A stretch of 64,000 nt of DNA from Pedobacter metabolipauper (lineage in GTDB: Bacteria > Bacteroidota > Bacteroidia > Sphingobacteriales > Sphingobacteriaceae), in the NCBI RefSeq assembly GCF_004362715.1, contig NZ_SNYC01000003.1:1179601-1243600 (forward strand). The letters run 5' to 3'. Both the position numbers and the translations under genes were made by a program. Each line of letters opens with the position of its first letter. The stretch's first letter is position 1. Below, one piece after another: positions 35,477 to 43,698 of the stretch. Under the pieces are notes generated by a model. It saw only the letters and a list, made by a program, of their open reading frames with translations, was not told the DNA's origin and did no database searches.

Positions 35477-36742
35477 ATGAATGTTAAGTTCCGCTTAACT
35501 CTGATGAATTTTTTACAATTCTTTATCTGGGGATCATGGTTAATTACGATTGGAGTTTATTGGTTTCAAAACAGGCAATGGTCGGGTGCAGAGTTTGGGG
35601 CAATCTTCTCAACCATGGGAATCTCTTCCATATTTATGCCGGCAATAACCGGAATTATTTCGGACCGTTTTATTAACGCGGAAAAACTTTACGGCATACT
35701 TCATATATTGGGGTCTATTGTGCTCTTCAGCTTACCCATGGTTGATAATCCGACTACTTTTTTTTGGGTGATCCTCCTGAATATGATGTGCTACATGCCA
35801 ACCCTGTCCCTATCCATTACAGTTGCCTTTTCGGCATTAAAAAGTGCTGATAAAGACGTGGTAAAAGACTATCCGCCAATCCGGATCTGGGGAACCATTG
35901 GATTCATTGCTGCACTATGGGTAGTGAGTCTAACCGGAAATGAATCTTCATCAAACCAGTTCTATATTGCTTCTGCAGTTTCTTTGGCTTTAGGCATCTA
36001 TTCATTCACTTTGCCCAAATGCCCGCCATTATCCAATAAGGTAGATACGAAATCATTTGTCGATGCATTCGGCTTAAGGGCCTTTACCTTGTTTAAAGAA
36101 AGTAAATTCGTGGTATTCTTTCTTTTCTCTATGTTCTTAGGAGCTGCTTTACAGCTAACCAATGCCTATGGGGATACGTTTCTTCATGACTTCAAAAATG
36201 TTCCGGAATTTAAAGACCTGCTGGCTGTCAAATATCCAGCGATCATTATGTCGATCTCTCAGATCTCTGAAACCTTGTTTATCCTGGCCATCCCGTTCTT
36301 TTTAAGAAAGTTCGGAATTAAATATGTGATGCTGTTCAGCATGATTGCCTGGGTACTTCGTTTTGGCCTTTTTGCATTTGCAGATCCTGCAGGTGGCCTG
36401 TGGATGATCATCTTATCGTGTATCATTTATGGTATGGCTTTCGATTTCTTTAACATTTCAGGATCTTTATTTGTAGAGACACAGGTTGATGAAAAAATAA
36501 GAGGCAGTGCCCAGGGATTGTTTATGATGATGGTCAATGGATTCGGTGCACTTTTCGGTAGTTTTGCCAGTGGATTGATCATTGAAAAGTTCTTCACTTT
36601 TGCAGACCAAAGTAAGGACTGGCATAGCATCTGGATTACTTTTGCATCCTATACCCTCGTATTGGCTATTGTCTTTCCTTTTATATTTAAATATAAACAT
36701 AACCGTGCAGAAGCACTGGCCATAAAAGCCATGAACCACTAA
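35477..36742 (+). CDS. Nucleoside permease, NupG/XapB-type MFS transporter
   Basis: This 421-residue inner-membrane protein has 12 predicted TM segments and opens with the family signature LTLMNFLQFFIWGSWLITIGVYW. The loop DYPPIRIWGTIGF and the late segment RGSAQGLFMMMVNGFGALFGS are also typical of nucleoside:H+ symporters of the NupG family. It should import nucleosides. The next gene starts 11 bases downstream. Confidence 0.9.
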   Translation: MNVKFRLTLMNFLQFFIWGSWLITIGVYWFQNRQWSGAEFGAIFSTMGISSIFMPAITGIISDRFINAEKLYGILHILGSIVLFSLPMVDNPTTFFWVILLNMMCYMPTLSLSITVAFSALKSADKDVVKDYPPIRIWGTIGFIAALWVVSLTGNESSSNQFYIASAVSLALGIYSFTLPKCPPLSNKVDTKSFVDAFGLRAFTLFKESKFVVFFLFSMFLGAALQLTNAYGDTFLHDFKNVPEFKDLLAVKYPAIIMSISQISETLFILAIPFFLRKFGIKYVMLFSMIAWVLRFGLFAFADPAGGLWMIILSCIIYGMAFDFFNISGSLFVETQVDEKIRGSAQGLFMMMVNGFGALFGSFASGLIIEKFFTFADQSKDWHSIWITFASYTLVLAIVFPFIFKYKHNRAEALAIKAMNH

Positions 36743-36753
36743 TTCGATACGCC

Positions 36754-37893
36754 ATGTCGGGTAAATATAGAAAAGAACACAACTGTCTGAATTGCGGAAG
36801 CCACGTAGAGGCACATTACTGCAGTCAATGCGGACAGCCTAACGTGGAATTAAAAGAGTCTTTCTGGACTTTTATCATCCATAGTATTGGACACTACCTT
36901 CATTTCGATTCTAAGTTTTTTCAAACTTTAAAGCCCCTGCTTACTAAACCAGGACTGGTTACGCTTGATTATATTGCCGGTAAAAGAGCCCGCTATATCA
37001 ACCCGGTAAGCATGTATATCTTTGTCTCGATTGTTTATTTTTTGGTAGTGCCGCATTCCAAAACAAATAGCCACAACACCGAAAAGGATGGCCTGGCAGT
37101 TCCCGGAAAAGAGAAACAATTTACGGCTAAATCTTTAGAAGCAACCAGAAAAGAACTCGACAGCAATGCAGCTGATTTTGGGGGCGTGGTTAAATATTCA
37201 GCAGAAAAAGGATACGATGCACTGGTCAAACAAAGTTTTAAAAACTTGAGCTTCACAGAGCAGCAGATTTATATTGATGACTTAAAAAAACAGAACAAAG
37301 CCTCTCAATCAGATCATTTTGAAGAATTGATCACTTCTTTTCAAAGGATGCATACGCTGAAACAAGACAGTACTTTTGAATCATACAGCAACAGGCAGGC
37401 TAAACTTCCGGAATCGGAAAGAGATAACTGGTTTGAAAGGCAGATTAAAAAGAGGGATATCCGGATTGCTGCTAAATCTGCAAAAGGTGAATGGAGCATT
37501 GAGGCAGAACTGATCAAGTATAAGCCAAAGCAATATTTCTTACTGATGCCCCTTCTGGCATTCTTTATCATGCTCAACTTTAGAAAGAACCACATTTATT
37601 ACCTGGATCACCTGATTTTCACCATCCATGGTATGACGGCCTATTTTATTGTTTCGATCGTATGTGTTCCGTCAATCAAATATATATTTGGTATTGGATC
37701 CTTTATGGGGGAGCTGATCGAATTTGGCATCGTAATCTGGATTTGCTGGTATCTGTATAAAGGGTTAAAAGTATTTTATAATAGAAGCAGAAAGGCTACG
37801 ATCATCAAAATGATCTGGTTGTTCATCCTTTATGGAGCCTCACTTTACATTACCGAATCCATCATCCGGAATACGATCTATTTAATGACCTAA
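36754..37893 (+). CDS. DUF3667 membrane protein with N-terminal zinc ribbon
   Basis: This 379-residue protein begins with a likely zinc ribbon (CLNCG at about 11-15, CSQCGQPN at about 23-30) followed by the DUF3667 signature TLKPLLTKPGLVTLDYIAGKRARYINPVSMYIF. There is a TM at about 87-98, a long charged soluble region at about 100-250, and three to four C-terminal TM segments. The family is common in Bacteroidota and its function is unknown. It is probably co-transcribed with the nucleoside permease. Confidence 0.85.
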   Translation: MSGKYRKEHNCLNCGSHVEAHYCSQCGQPNVELKESFWTFIIHSIGHYLHFDSKFFQTLKPLLTKPGLVTLDYIAGKRARYINPVSMYIFVSIVYFLVVPHSKTNSHNTEKDGLAVPGKEKQFTAKSLEATRKELDSNAADFGGVVKYSAEKGYDALVKQSFKNLSFTEQQIYIDDLKKQNKASQSDHFEELITSFQRMHTLKQDSTFESYSNRQAKLPESERDNWFERQIKKRDIRIAAKSAKGEWSIEAELIKYKPKQYFLLMPLLAFFIMLNFRKNHIYYLDHLIFTIHGMTAYFIVSIVCVPSIKYIFGIGSFMGELIEFGIVIWICWYLYKGLKVFYNRSRKATIIKMIWLFILYGASLYITESIIRNTIYLMT

Positions 37894-37927
37894 GCTTTAA
37901 CAGAACAAGCTATATGAAGCTCATTTT

Positions 37928-37976
37928 ATCACATAAAAAAAACGCAGGATAGCTTCCTGCGTTTTTTTTATGTGAT
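37928..37976. terminator. Strong bidirectional terminator
   Basis: A perfect 22-bp inverted repeat (37928-37949 with 37955-37976) has a 5-base loop. It contains eight A and eight T residues that act as the U-run in either direction. It sits between the convergent DUF3667 and citrate synthase genes. Confidence 0.95.
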
Positions 37977-37985
37977 CTGTAAGAT

Positions 37986-39272
37986 CTATCTTCCTTCCAG
38001 TTCAACAAACTCACGATTGGTATGACCAACATAAATTTGACGCGGGCGGCCAATAGGTTCTTTGTTCTCATGCATTTCTTTCCATTGTGCAATCCATCCC
38101 GGCAGGCGGCCTAACGCAAACAATACGGTAAACATATCAGTTGGGAAACCTAAAGCCCTGTAAATAATGCCGGAGTAAAAGTCAACGTTTGGATATAACT
38201 TGCGTTCCACAAAATAAGGATCACTCAATGCGGCTTCTTCTAATTTCTTGGCAATTTCTAAAACAGGATCATCAATACCTAATTTCTCCAGAATATCATC
38301 ACACGCTTTCTTAATGATCTTGGCTCTTGGATCAAAGTTCTTATAAACCCGGTGACCAAATCCCATCATACGGAAAGGATCATTTTTATCTTTCGCTTTA
38401 TTGATCCATTTTTCTGTATCTCCTCCATCCTCTTTAATGCGCTCCAGCATCTCTATAACTGCCTGGTTTGCTCCGCCATGCAACGGACCCCATAATGCAG
38501 AGATACCAGCTGAAACAGATGCATACAGGTTACAATCAGATGAACCTACCATTCTTACAGTTGATGCCGAACAATTTTGTTCATGGTCAGCATGTAAGAT
38601 CAATAAAGTATTCATGGCGGTAACTACTACCGGATCTATATCTACTTCTTCCGTACGCTGACCGAATATCATATTCAGAAAGTTACTTACATAATCGTAT
38701 TTGTTTTTAGGATAGATTAGCGGGTGTCCTAAAGATTTTTTATAGATGAAAGATACAATCGTTGGAAATTTAGCCAATAACTTAATCATGGTCAGATCCA
38801 TGGTTTCAGGTGATGAATTGGCGTTTAAAGATTCCGGGTAAAAAGTAGACAGAGAACATACCAATGAAGCAAGCTGTGCCATTGGGTGTGACTTAGAAGG
38901 GTATCCGTCCAGAAACTTCTTCATATCCTCATGGATTAAGGTATGCATTCTGATTTCACTTTGAAATCCATCCAGCTCGCTCTGTTTAGGCAGATCGCCA
39001 TATATCAATAAATAGGCAACTTCAAGGAATGTAGATTTTTCAGCCAGTTCTTCAATTGGATAACCCCTGTATTTTAAAATACCTTTTTCACCATCCAGAA
39101 AAGTTATCGCACTTTTTGTAGAACCTGTATTTTTATATCCAAAGTCTAAAGTGATGTGACCGGTTAGGTCCCTTAACTTGGAAATATCTATTGCCCGTTC
39201 CCCTTCGGTACCAGTTATTACGGGGAATTCGTATACTTTCCCATCAATCTTAATTTCTACGATATCTGACAT
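37986..39272 (-). CDS. gltA: Citrate synthase (type II)
   Basis: This 428-residue protein has all citrate synthase motifs: YRGYPIEELAE, NCSASTVRMVGSSDCN (with the catalytic His in LHADHEQNCS), LWGPLHGGANQAVI, MGFGHRVYKNFDPRA and the catalytic Asp in NVDFYSGIIYRALGFP. The length and N-terminal domain fit the NADH-sensitive type II enzyme. It makes citrate in the TCA cycle. The promoter region carries a palindrome (39310-39328). Confidence 0.97.
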   Translation of the reverse strand: MSDIVEIKIDGKVYEFPVITGTEGERAIDISKLRDLTGHITLDFGYKNTGSTKSAITFLDGEKGILKYRGYPIEELAEKSTFLEVAYLLIYGDLPKQSELDGFQSEIRMHTLIHEDMKKFLDGYPSKSHPMAQLASLVCSLSTFYPESLNANSSPETMDLTMIKLLAKFPTIVSFIYKKSLGHPLIYPKNKYDYVSNFLNMIFGQRTEEVDIDPVVVTAMNTLLILHADHEQNCSASTVRMVGSSDCNLYASVSAGISALWGPLHGGANQAVIEMLERIKEDGGDTEKWINKAKDKNDPFRMMGFGHRVYKNFDPRAKIIKKACDDILEKLGIDDPVLEIAKKLEEAALSDPYFVERKLYPNVDFYSGIIYRALGFPTDMFTVLFALGRLPGWIAQWKEMHENKEPIGRPRQIYVGHTNREFVELEGR

Positions 39273-39300
39273 ATATATTTTTATTAAAATTTATAATAAA

Positions 39301-39328
39301 CAAAACTACCTAATCCATTTTGGATTAG
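39301..39328 (-). promoter_or_regulatory. gltA promoter with adjoining palindrome
   Basis: On the minus strand TAGTTTTG (39308 to 39301) matches TAnnTTTG, 28 bases before the gltA ATG. Immediately upstream is a perfect 8-bp inverted repeat, CTAATCCA at 39310-39317 and TGGATTAG at 39321-39328, with a 3-base spacer. It covers the spacer between the -7 and -33 positions and looks like a regulator binding site. Confidence 0.5.
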
Positions 39329-39398
39329 TGTGGACTCCATTATAACAAAACTGTTAAATAATTATTAAAAGCTGGTCACAATGAGGTAAGAATCACAA

Positions 39399-39929
39399 TT
39401 ATTTTGCAGTTTTGATCTCTTCAATTACTGCTCCGCACTCCATCATTTCATCTCCATAGTATGGATTCTGAATATTTTTTTCTGATGCCAGCCAATCGCC
39501 GCCATTACCTTCGTTTGCCATTGGACAATGCTGAACATAGATCGCTCCCTTTTTCAGGTCCGCGTGCTTAAATAAGGCAATCACATCTGAACTTAGCGCA
39601 GTAAATGCGGTACGTTGTGCAATAATGTCTTTTGCAGAAGCAATCTTCCCGGCAGTAACCGAGGTACTTTCACATCCTTTATAATCGGCAAGACTTGTTT
39701 CTAATTTTGCGGCTTCGGCTTTAGCGGCTTCGAACTGTGTTTTAACCAAAGCATCCTTCAGGGAAATATAATCCTCATAGATGCGCTGAACTTTAGCATC
39801 ACTTAACTCAACATGAGCTGCACTCTTGGTTTCTTTGGAAGTACTATCGGAAGAACGCTCCGTCTTTTTTTCTGCATTTGTACAGGAAACAGCGATCATG
39901 ATGATGCAGGCTGCAAAATATTTTTTCAT
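39399..39929 (-). CDS. DUF3347 lipoprotein
   Basis: This 176-residue precursor has a lipobox (IAVSC, Cys near residue 16). A helical DUF3347 domain (YEDYISLKDALVKTQFEAAKAEA) is followed by the conserved tail VQHCPMANEGNGGDWLASE and NPYYGDEMMECG. This domain also occurs fused to CusB-type copper efflux proteins and binds metal through the HCPMA-type motif in characterised relatives, so a copper-related periplasmic role is plausible but unproven here. Confidence 0.85.
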   Translation of the reverse strand: MKKYFAACIIMIAVSCTNAEKKTERSSDSTSKETKSAAHVELSDAKVQRIYEDYISLKDALVKTQFEAAKAEAAKLETSLADYKGCESTSVTAGKIASAKDIIAQRTAFTALSSDVIALFKHADLKKGAIYVQHCPMANEGNGGDWLASEKNIQNPYYGDEMMECGAVIEEIKTAK

Positions 39930-40021
39930 GAATAATAAAGTTTATTTGGTTAAAAAGCTATCCCAGCTCCGTTCAATATTTCATTTCGGCTTAAAATAGC
40001 ATTTTAATTTTAAATAATAAA

Positions 40022-40048
40022 AAAGCCCCTGAAAAAATCAGGGGCTTT
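40022..40048 (-). terminator. Intrinsic terminator after outer-membrane barrel 1
   Basis: An 11-bp perfect stem (AAAGCCCCTGA at 40022-40032 with its complement at 40038-40048) has a loop of five A. On the minus strand it is followed by a T-rich run. It ends the 40074-40613 gene. Confidence 0.9.
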
Positions 40049-40073
40049 AACGATAAGGTATTAAAATTCAATG

Positions 40074-40613
40074 TTATAATTTGAAGCCATAAGCTAAGCG
40101 CAAAGCAAACTGACCATTTTGAGGTCTGTATGTGCTTGAAGCACTATCCTGAGTGTAACCTTCATATCTTGCACTCAGGTCTAAACCACCTGACCATGCA
40201 TATCCTAAACCACCTGAATAGATAAATGACGTTTTAGATCCGTCTTTAATTCCGAAACCAGCACCTGCTTCACCCAATAGATATAAAGCTCCAATTTGCG
40301 GGAATACTTTAACACCACCTTTTACAGGGATAAAATCGTAATCATCGCCAGCATTATCTTTAGCCATCATTCTGGTATAACCACCTGATGCAACAATAGA
40401 TAATTCTCTGGAAAGGTCAAATTGTAAACGTGCATCGGCACCAAGACCGTATTCAAATGGAGAACCTTTAGTTGGAAGACCACCGCTAATTCCGATGCCT
40501 AAACGAACACCTTTAGAGCTGTCCATAGTTTCCATTGTTTGAGCTTTTAGTCCTGTTGAAGCAACAGTTAAGAGAACCGCTGCAGTTGCGAAAAATTTAG
40601 TAATTGTTTTCAT
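40074..40613 (-). CDS. Outer-membrane beta-barrel protein (paralogue 1)
   Basis: This 179-residue precursor has a signal peptide (about 1-24, FFATAAVLLTVASTGLKAQ) and alternating beta strands ending in an aromatic C-terminal strand (ALRLAYGFKL), typical of small eight-strand barrels. It shares layout and strings such as LRLAYGF and GLxxRYEG with the gene at 40824-41333. The function is unknown. Confidence 0.8.
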   Translation of the reverse strand: MKTITKFFATAAVLLTVASTGLKAQTMETMDSSKGVRLGIGISGGLPTKGSPFEYGLGADARLQFDLSRELSIVASGGYTRMMAKDNAGDDYDFIPVKGGVKVFPQIGALYLLGEAGAGFGIKDGSKTSFIYSGGLGYAWSGGLDLSARYEGYTQDSASSTYRPQNGQFALRLAYGFKL

Positions 40614-40703
40614 GATTGTTTTTCTAATTGATGTGTATAAATGTTGATATTAAATACGTTGCAAAATCCAGATCAGTTTTATATTAATTTAACCTAACTG
40701 ATC

Positions 40704-40730
40704 CGCTGAGAGCGGTGAGAGCGGTGAGAA
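40704..40730. repeat. CGGTGAGAG 9-mer array, locus C
   Basis: Three tandem 9-base units (40704-40712, 40713-40721, 40722-40730) with the consensus CGGTGAGAG lie in the gap between the two outer-membrane barrel genes. They resemble the GTGAGAAC units at 31228. Confidence 0.6.
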
Positions 40731-40757
40731 TACATTAACTGAGATTTTGTTAAAAAG

Positions 40758-40796
40758 TAAGGCCCTTGTCTAATCAGACTGGAGACAAGGGCCTTA
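40758..40796 (-). terminator. Intrinsic terminator after outer-membrane barrel 2
   Basis: A perfect 14-bp inverted repeat (TAAGGCCCTTGTCT at 40758-40771, complement at 40783-40796) has an 11-base loop. It is followed on the minus strand by a T-rich stretch. It separates the two barrel genes into independent transcripts. Confidence 0.9.
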
Positions 40797-40823
40797 TTAA
40801 ATTATACTTTAATTGTAATTCGA

Positions 40824-41333
40824 TTATAGTCTGAAACCGTAAGCGATACGTAAGGCAACCTGTCCAACAGATCCGCCATTATATTCAGCACCTTCATAAC
40901 GCAATCCAAGGTCTAAACCGTTATCAAAACCATAACCTACACCCGGAGCCCATAAGAAAGCTGTTTTCTGACCATCTTTAGTACCAAATCCAGCACCTAG
41001 CTCTCCTGAGAAATAAGCACTTTCAGCAAAAAATATTTTTGCTCCTGCTTTAACAGGAATCATTGACAGGTCATCACCTATATAATCATCTTTCAATGAG
41101 AAATTAGTATAACCAGCAGAAAGGATACCTGAAATGTTAGAGCTGAAATCTTTTTGCAATCTCAAATCCCCACCTACTGCGAAGCTATATGCCTTGGTTG
41201 TAGGTACACCTAAGTTTAATCCGATTCCTAAGCGAAGCGCTTTTGAATCTCCAGATTGTGCATTAACATTTGTTGTAAAGAATATAGCTAAAGCAGCTGC
41301 TGCCGTTGCTAGAAATTTTGTAGATTTTTTCAT
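40824..41333 (-). CDS. Outer-membrane beta-barrel protein (paralogue 2)
   Basis: This 169-residue precursor has a signal peptide (about 1-25, FLATAAAALAIFFTTNVNAQ) and the same barrel pattern as the neighbour at 40074-40613, ending VALRIAYGFRL. The two probably arose by local duplication. Each has its own terminator. Confidence 0.8.
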   Translation of the reverse strand: MKKSTKFLATAAAALAIFFTTNVNAQSGDSKALRLGIGLNLGVPTTKAYSFAVGGDLRLQKDFSSNISGILSAGYTNFSLKDDYIGDDLSMIPVKAGAKIFFAESAYFSGELGAGFGTKDGQKTAFLWAPGVGYGFDNGLDLGLRYEGAEYNGGSVGQVALRIAYGFRL

Positions 41334-41477
41334 TTTCTGATCGTTTATTTAAAGTTTAATGAAACCAATTGTTTCTGTACTGTCCACTTTACAAAACGTG
41401 TGCCATACTTAAAAAATAAATAAATATTGACTTAAAAACACTACAGGAAAAATAAACGAATATTTATTTCACAAAAC

Positions 41478-42479
41478 TTAAACAAATGCGTTGAAATGGC
41501 CTTGATATACCGCCAGCGCCTGTTGAACCAATTCTTGTGGATTGTCTGATTTTAGCCAGTGAATATATACCCCGTCTTTTTCCATTTTCCTAAAAAATGT
41601 CATTTGACGTTTAGCATACTGACATATCGCAATGGTCAATTTTTCTTTGAGTTCTGTGAGATCCATTTCTCCAAAAAGATACGCTGCAATAAACTTATAT
41701 TCAAGACCATAGAAAGTGAGCATATCTTTGCTTATACCCCGGTCTAAAAGTGTTTTCACTTCTTCAATCATCCCCGCTTTAAACCTTGCTTCCAATCTAA
41801 CTGCTATTCTGTTTCTCCTAAGTATCACCTCAGATTCAAGACCAATAATCAAAGGATTTATTACCGGCCGTTCTGGCTTAATCAGGGTATTATATTTTAA
41901 ATAATTAGAAATTTCTATAGCACGGATCAATCGCTTATGAGAAGATAGATCTGCATGACCTGTAAATTCATGAGGATACGCTGACAAATGGCTTCTTAAA
42001 TCTTCAATTGTTAATGCTTTTAAGGACAATCGAAGTGTCTCATTTACCGGAATTGCCGTATATTCATGCTGCTGTAAGAGACTATGAATGTACATTCCGG
42101 TACCTCCGCAAAGTATTGGAAGAATATTTTTAGCTGTCAATTCATTAAATACCGCATAAAAATCTTCCTTAAATTCATTTACGTTGTAGTGATCACCGGC
42201 CTGCTTTATATCGATCAGGTGATACGGGATTAGTTTTCCATTGATCTTATATTCATTAAGATCTTTTCCCGTACCTATATCCATGCCTTTAAACACCTGA
42301 CGGCTATCTGCACTAATGATCTCAGCGCGCGCTATGTTACCGGACCTGACTTTATGATTTCTAGTCTGCCTAGCGTTTTCAGTTTGTTGTGTACCGATTG
42401 CATCTGCAAGCTGAACAGCCAGACGGGTTTTACCAGAAGCTGTTGGCCCCAATATTATAAGTAAGGGATTACCGTTCAT
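41478..42479 (-). CDS. miaA: tRNA dimethylallyltransferase MiaA, with an N-terminal insertion
   Basis: This 333-residue enzyme has P-loop GPTASGKT (11-18), AEIISADSRQVFKGMDIGTGK, GGTGMYIHSL, DLSSHKRLIRAIEI and the C-terminal QYAKRQMTFFRK. It adds dimethylallyl to A37 of tRNAs that read UNN codons. About 22 residues (30-51: TQQTENARQTR...) are inserted between the first helix and the AEIISADSRQV strand, where MiaA proteins usually have none. Its start overlaps the upstream stop by one base, so translation is coupled. Confidence 0.94.
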   Translation of the reverse strand: MNGNPLLIILGPTASGKTRLAVQLADAIGTQQTENARQTRNHKVRSGNIARAEIISADSRQVFKGMDIGTGKDLNEYKINGKLIPYHLIDIKQAGDHYNVNEFKEDFYAVFNELTAKNILPILCGGTGMYIHSLLQQHEYTAIPVNETLRLSLKALTIEDLRSHLSAYPHEFTGHADLSSHKRLIRAIEISNYLKYNTLIKPERPVINPLIIGLESEVILRRNRIAVRLEARFKAGMIEEVKTLLDRGISKDMLTFYGLEYKFIAAYLFGEMDLTELKEKLTIAICQYAKRQMTFFRKMEKDGVYIHWLKSDNPQELVQQALAVYQGHFNAFV

Positions 42480-43276
42480 TATAGATATAATATGTATTTT
42501 AAGTTACCGGTATTGAATATTTTAATAAAGTCAGGCTCAGAACGATCATCTGGTAAACGGTGCGGAAAATACCGGATTAGTTCCTTTTTATCCAAATATA
42601 TAACAGATGGCTGGGTAATTTCGGAGCACTCAAATCCAGATTCTTTATAGGCCTGCCCCAGCGACCAATCCCTGTCAGCATAGCTCATGATGTCATTGGG
42701 CTGATATAGCCCAATAAAATGCTTCAGAAGTTTAGTAAAACCACCGGTCACAGTGTATCCCGTTAAGCTTGCAAAACGAATCAGCTCAGCAGACCGATAA
42801 CCAGGATCTGTATTTTTCATTCTCCTTAGGTTGCTAAAACCAGCAACAGCAACAATTTGATCATTATATTTAAGTGCAAATTTATAACGGCACTTAGCAG
42901 ATGCCTGCAAGTGGTTATGGTTAAAGAAATCATCTGCAGTCTGCTGATCTACAGATATCACCTGCGTTTTTCTGCCATGAATTCGCTGATTAAATCCCAG
43001 GATTGAAGTAATTCTGCCCAGCACCTGTTCCTTACGCGTATGCCAGATATCTTGCCAGAGATGTACCAGATAAATCCCATTCTGCTGGTACCTTTCCTGA
43101 AGCGCAATCAATTCAGCAGGATTATCCAGGTCTGCTGATACCAGATGAATACTGAAATTTTTAGGCCCAAAGTGTATCAGCTGAAAGACGCCGTCTGCTG
43201 ATAAACTCAATGTTACCTTAAAAAGAATAGAAAGGCTGTTCCGTACATCTTCCAGCCAGGGTAATTTTATATCCAA
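42479..43276 (-). CDS. Protein related to phage Hef/Vsr-like endonuclease-associated domain
   Basis: This is a 265-residue protein. Residues about 75-105 (IYLVHLWQDIWHTRKEQVL) and 110-260 (RKTQVISV, NHLQASAKCRYKFALKYND, AELIRFASLTGYTVTGG, DIMSYADRDWSLGQAY, GFE) match, block for block as I remember them, the C-terminal half of phage Hef-like homing or Vsr-like endonucleases, where a GNAT-like fold follows a nuclease-like region. I cannot see complete nuclease active-site motifs, so activity is uncertain. It overlaps miaA by one base and the upstream gene by ten. Confidence 0.5.
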   Translation of the reverse strand: MDIKLPWLEDVRNSLSILFKVTLSLSADGVFQLIHFGPKNFSIHLVSADLDNPAELIALQERYQQNGIYLVHLWQDIWHTRKEQVLGRITSILGFNQRIHGRKTQVISVDQQTADDFFNHNHLQASAKCRYKFALKYNDQIVAVAGFSNLRRMKNTDPGYRSAELIRFASLTGYTVTGGFTKLLKHFIGLYQPNDIMSYADRDWSLGQAYKESGFECSEITQPSVIYLDKKELIRYFPHRLPDDRSEPDFIKIFNTGNLKYILYL

Positions 43277-43644
43277 CCGCTTTCTTTATAAATTTTATAG
43301 CCAACGGCTAATGCTTCATCAATTTGGGCCATGAGCAGATCATCCAGTTCTTTTATTTCAAAACATGATCTATCCTTTAACAATTTCAAAAGATCAGCAC
43401 CAACGCTTCCATTAAGATCTGTTGTCCCATTTACTCCCATCAGATTGAAGGCCACATAACCGTCTTCAATAACTACACTGGCAAAAAACACTTCATGTAC
43501 CTGCCGATCTTCAATAACTACATTTTTATCGCTCCACAGATCATAATTGGTTTCGCTGTTTGTACGGTTACTAAAACCCAATGTGGCATAAGGCTGTAAA
43601 GAAGCCCTTATGGTTTGAAAAATCTCAACAAGGTCTGTTTTCAT
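43267..43644 (-). CDS. Conserved hypothetical protein, tentatively DUF1801-like
   Basis: This 125-residue cytosolic protein has a distinctive C-terminal half (DLLKLLKDRSCFEIKELD, then AQIDEALAVGYKIYKESGW) that resembles small proteins annotated DUF1801 in Bacteroidota; this is recollection, not a search. No active-site motif is seen. It overlaps the next gene by ten bases, forming an operon with the endonuclease-like gene and miaA. Confidence 0.6.
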   Translation of the reverse strand: MKTDLVEIFQTIRASLQPYATLGFSNRTNSETNYDLWSDKNVVIEDRQVHEVFFASVVIEDGYVAFNLMGVNGTTDLNGSVGADLLKLLKDRSCFEIKELDDLLMAQIDEALAVGYKIYKESGWI

Positions 43645-43698
43645 TGTCTAAAATTAATGATTCGATATATGTAAACAACAGCTAAATAGGCATATTGT

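Noticed and set aside
37910-38092. 60-codon minus-strand frame across the gltA terminator
   Set aside because: It runs through a 22-bp terminator stem and into gltA in another frame.
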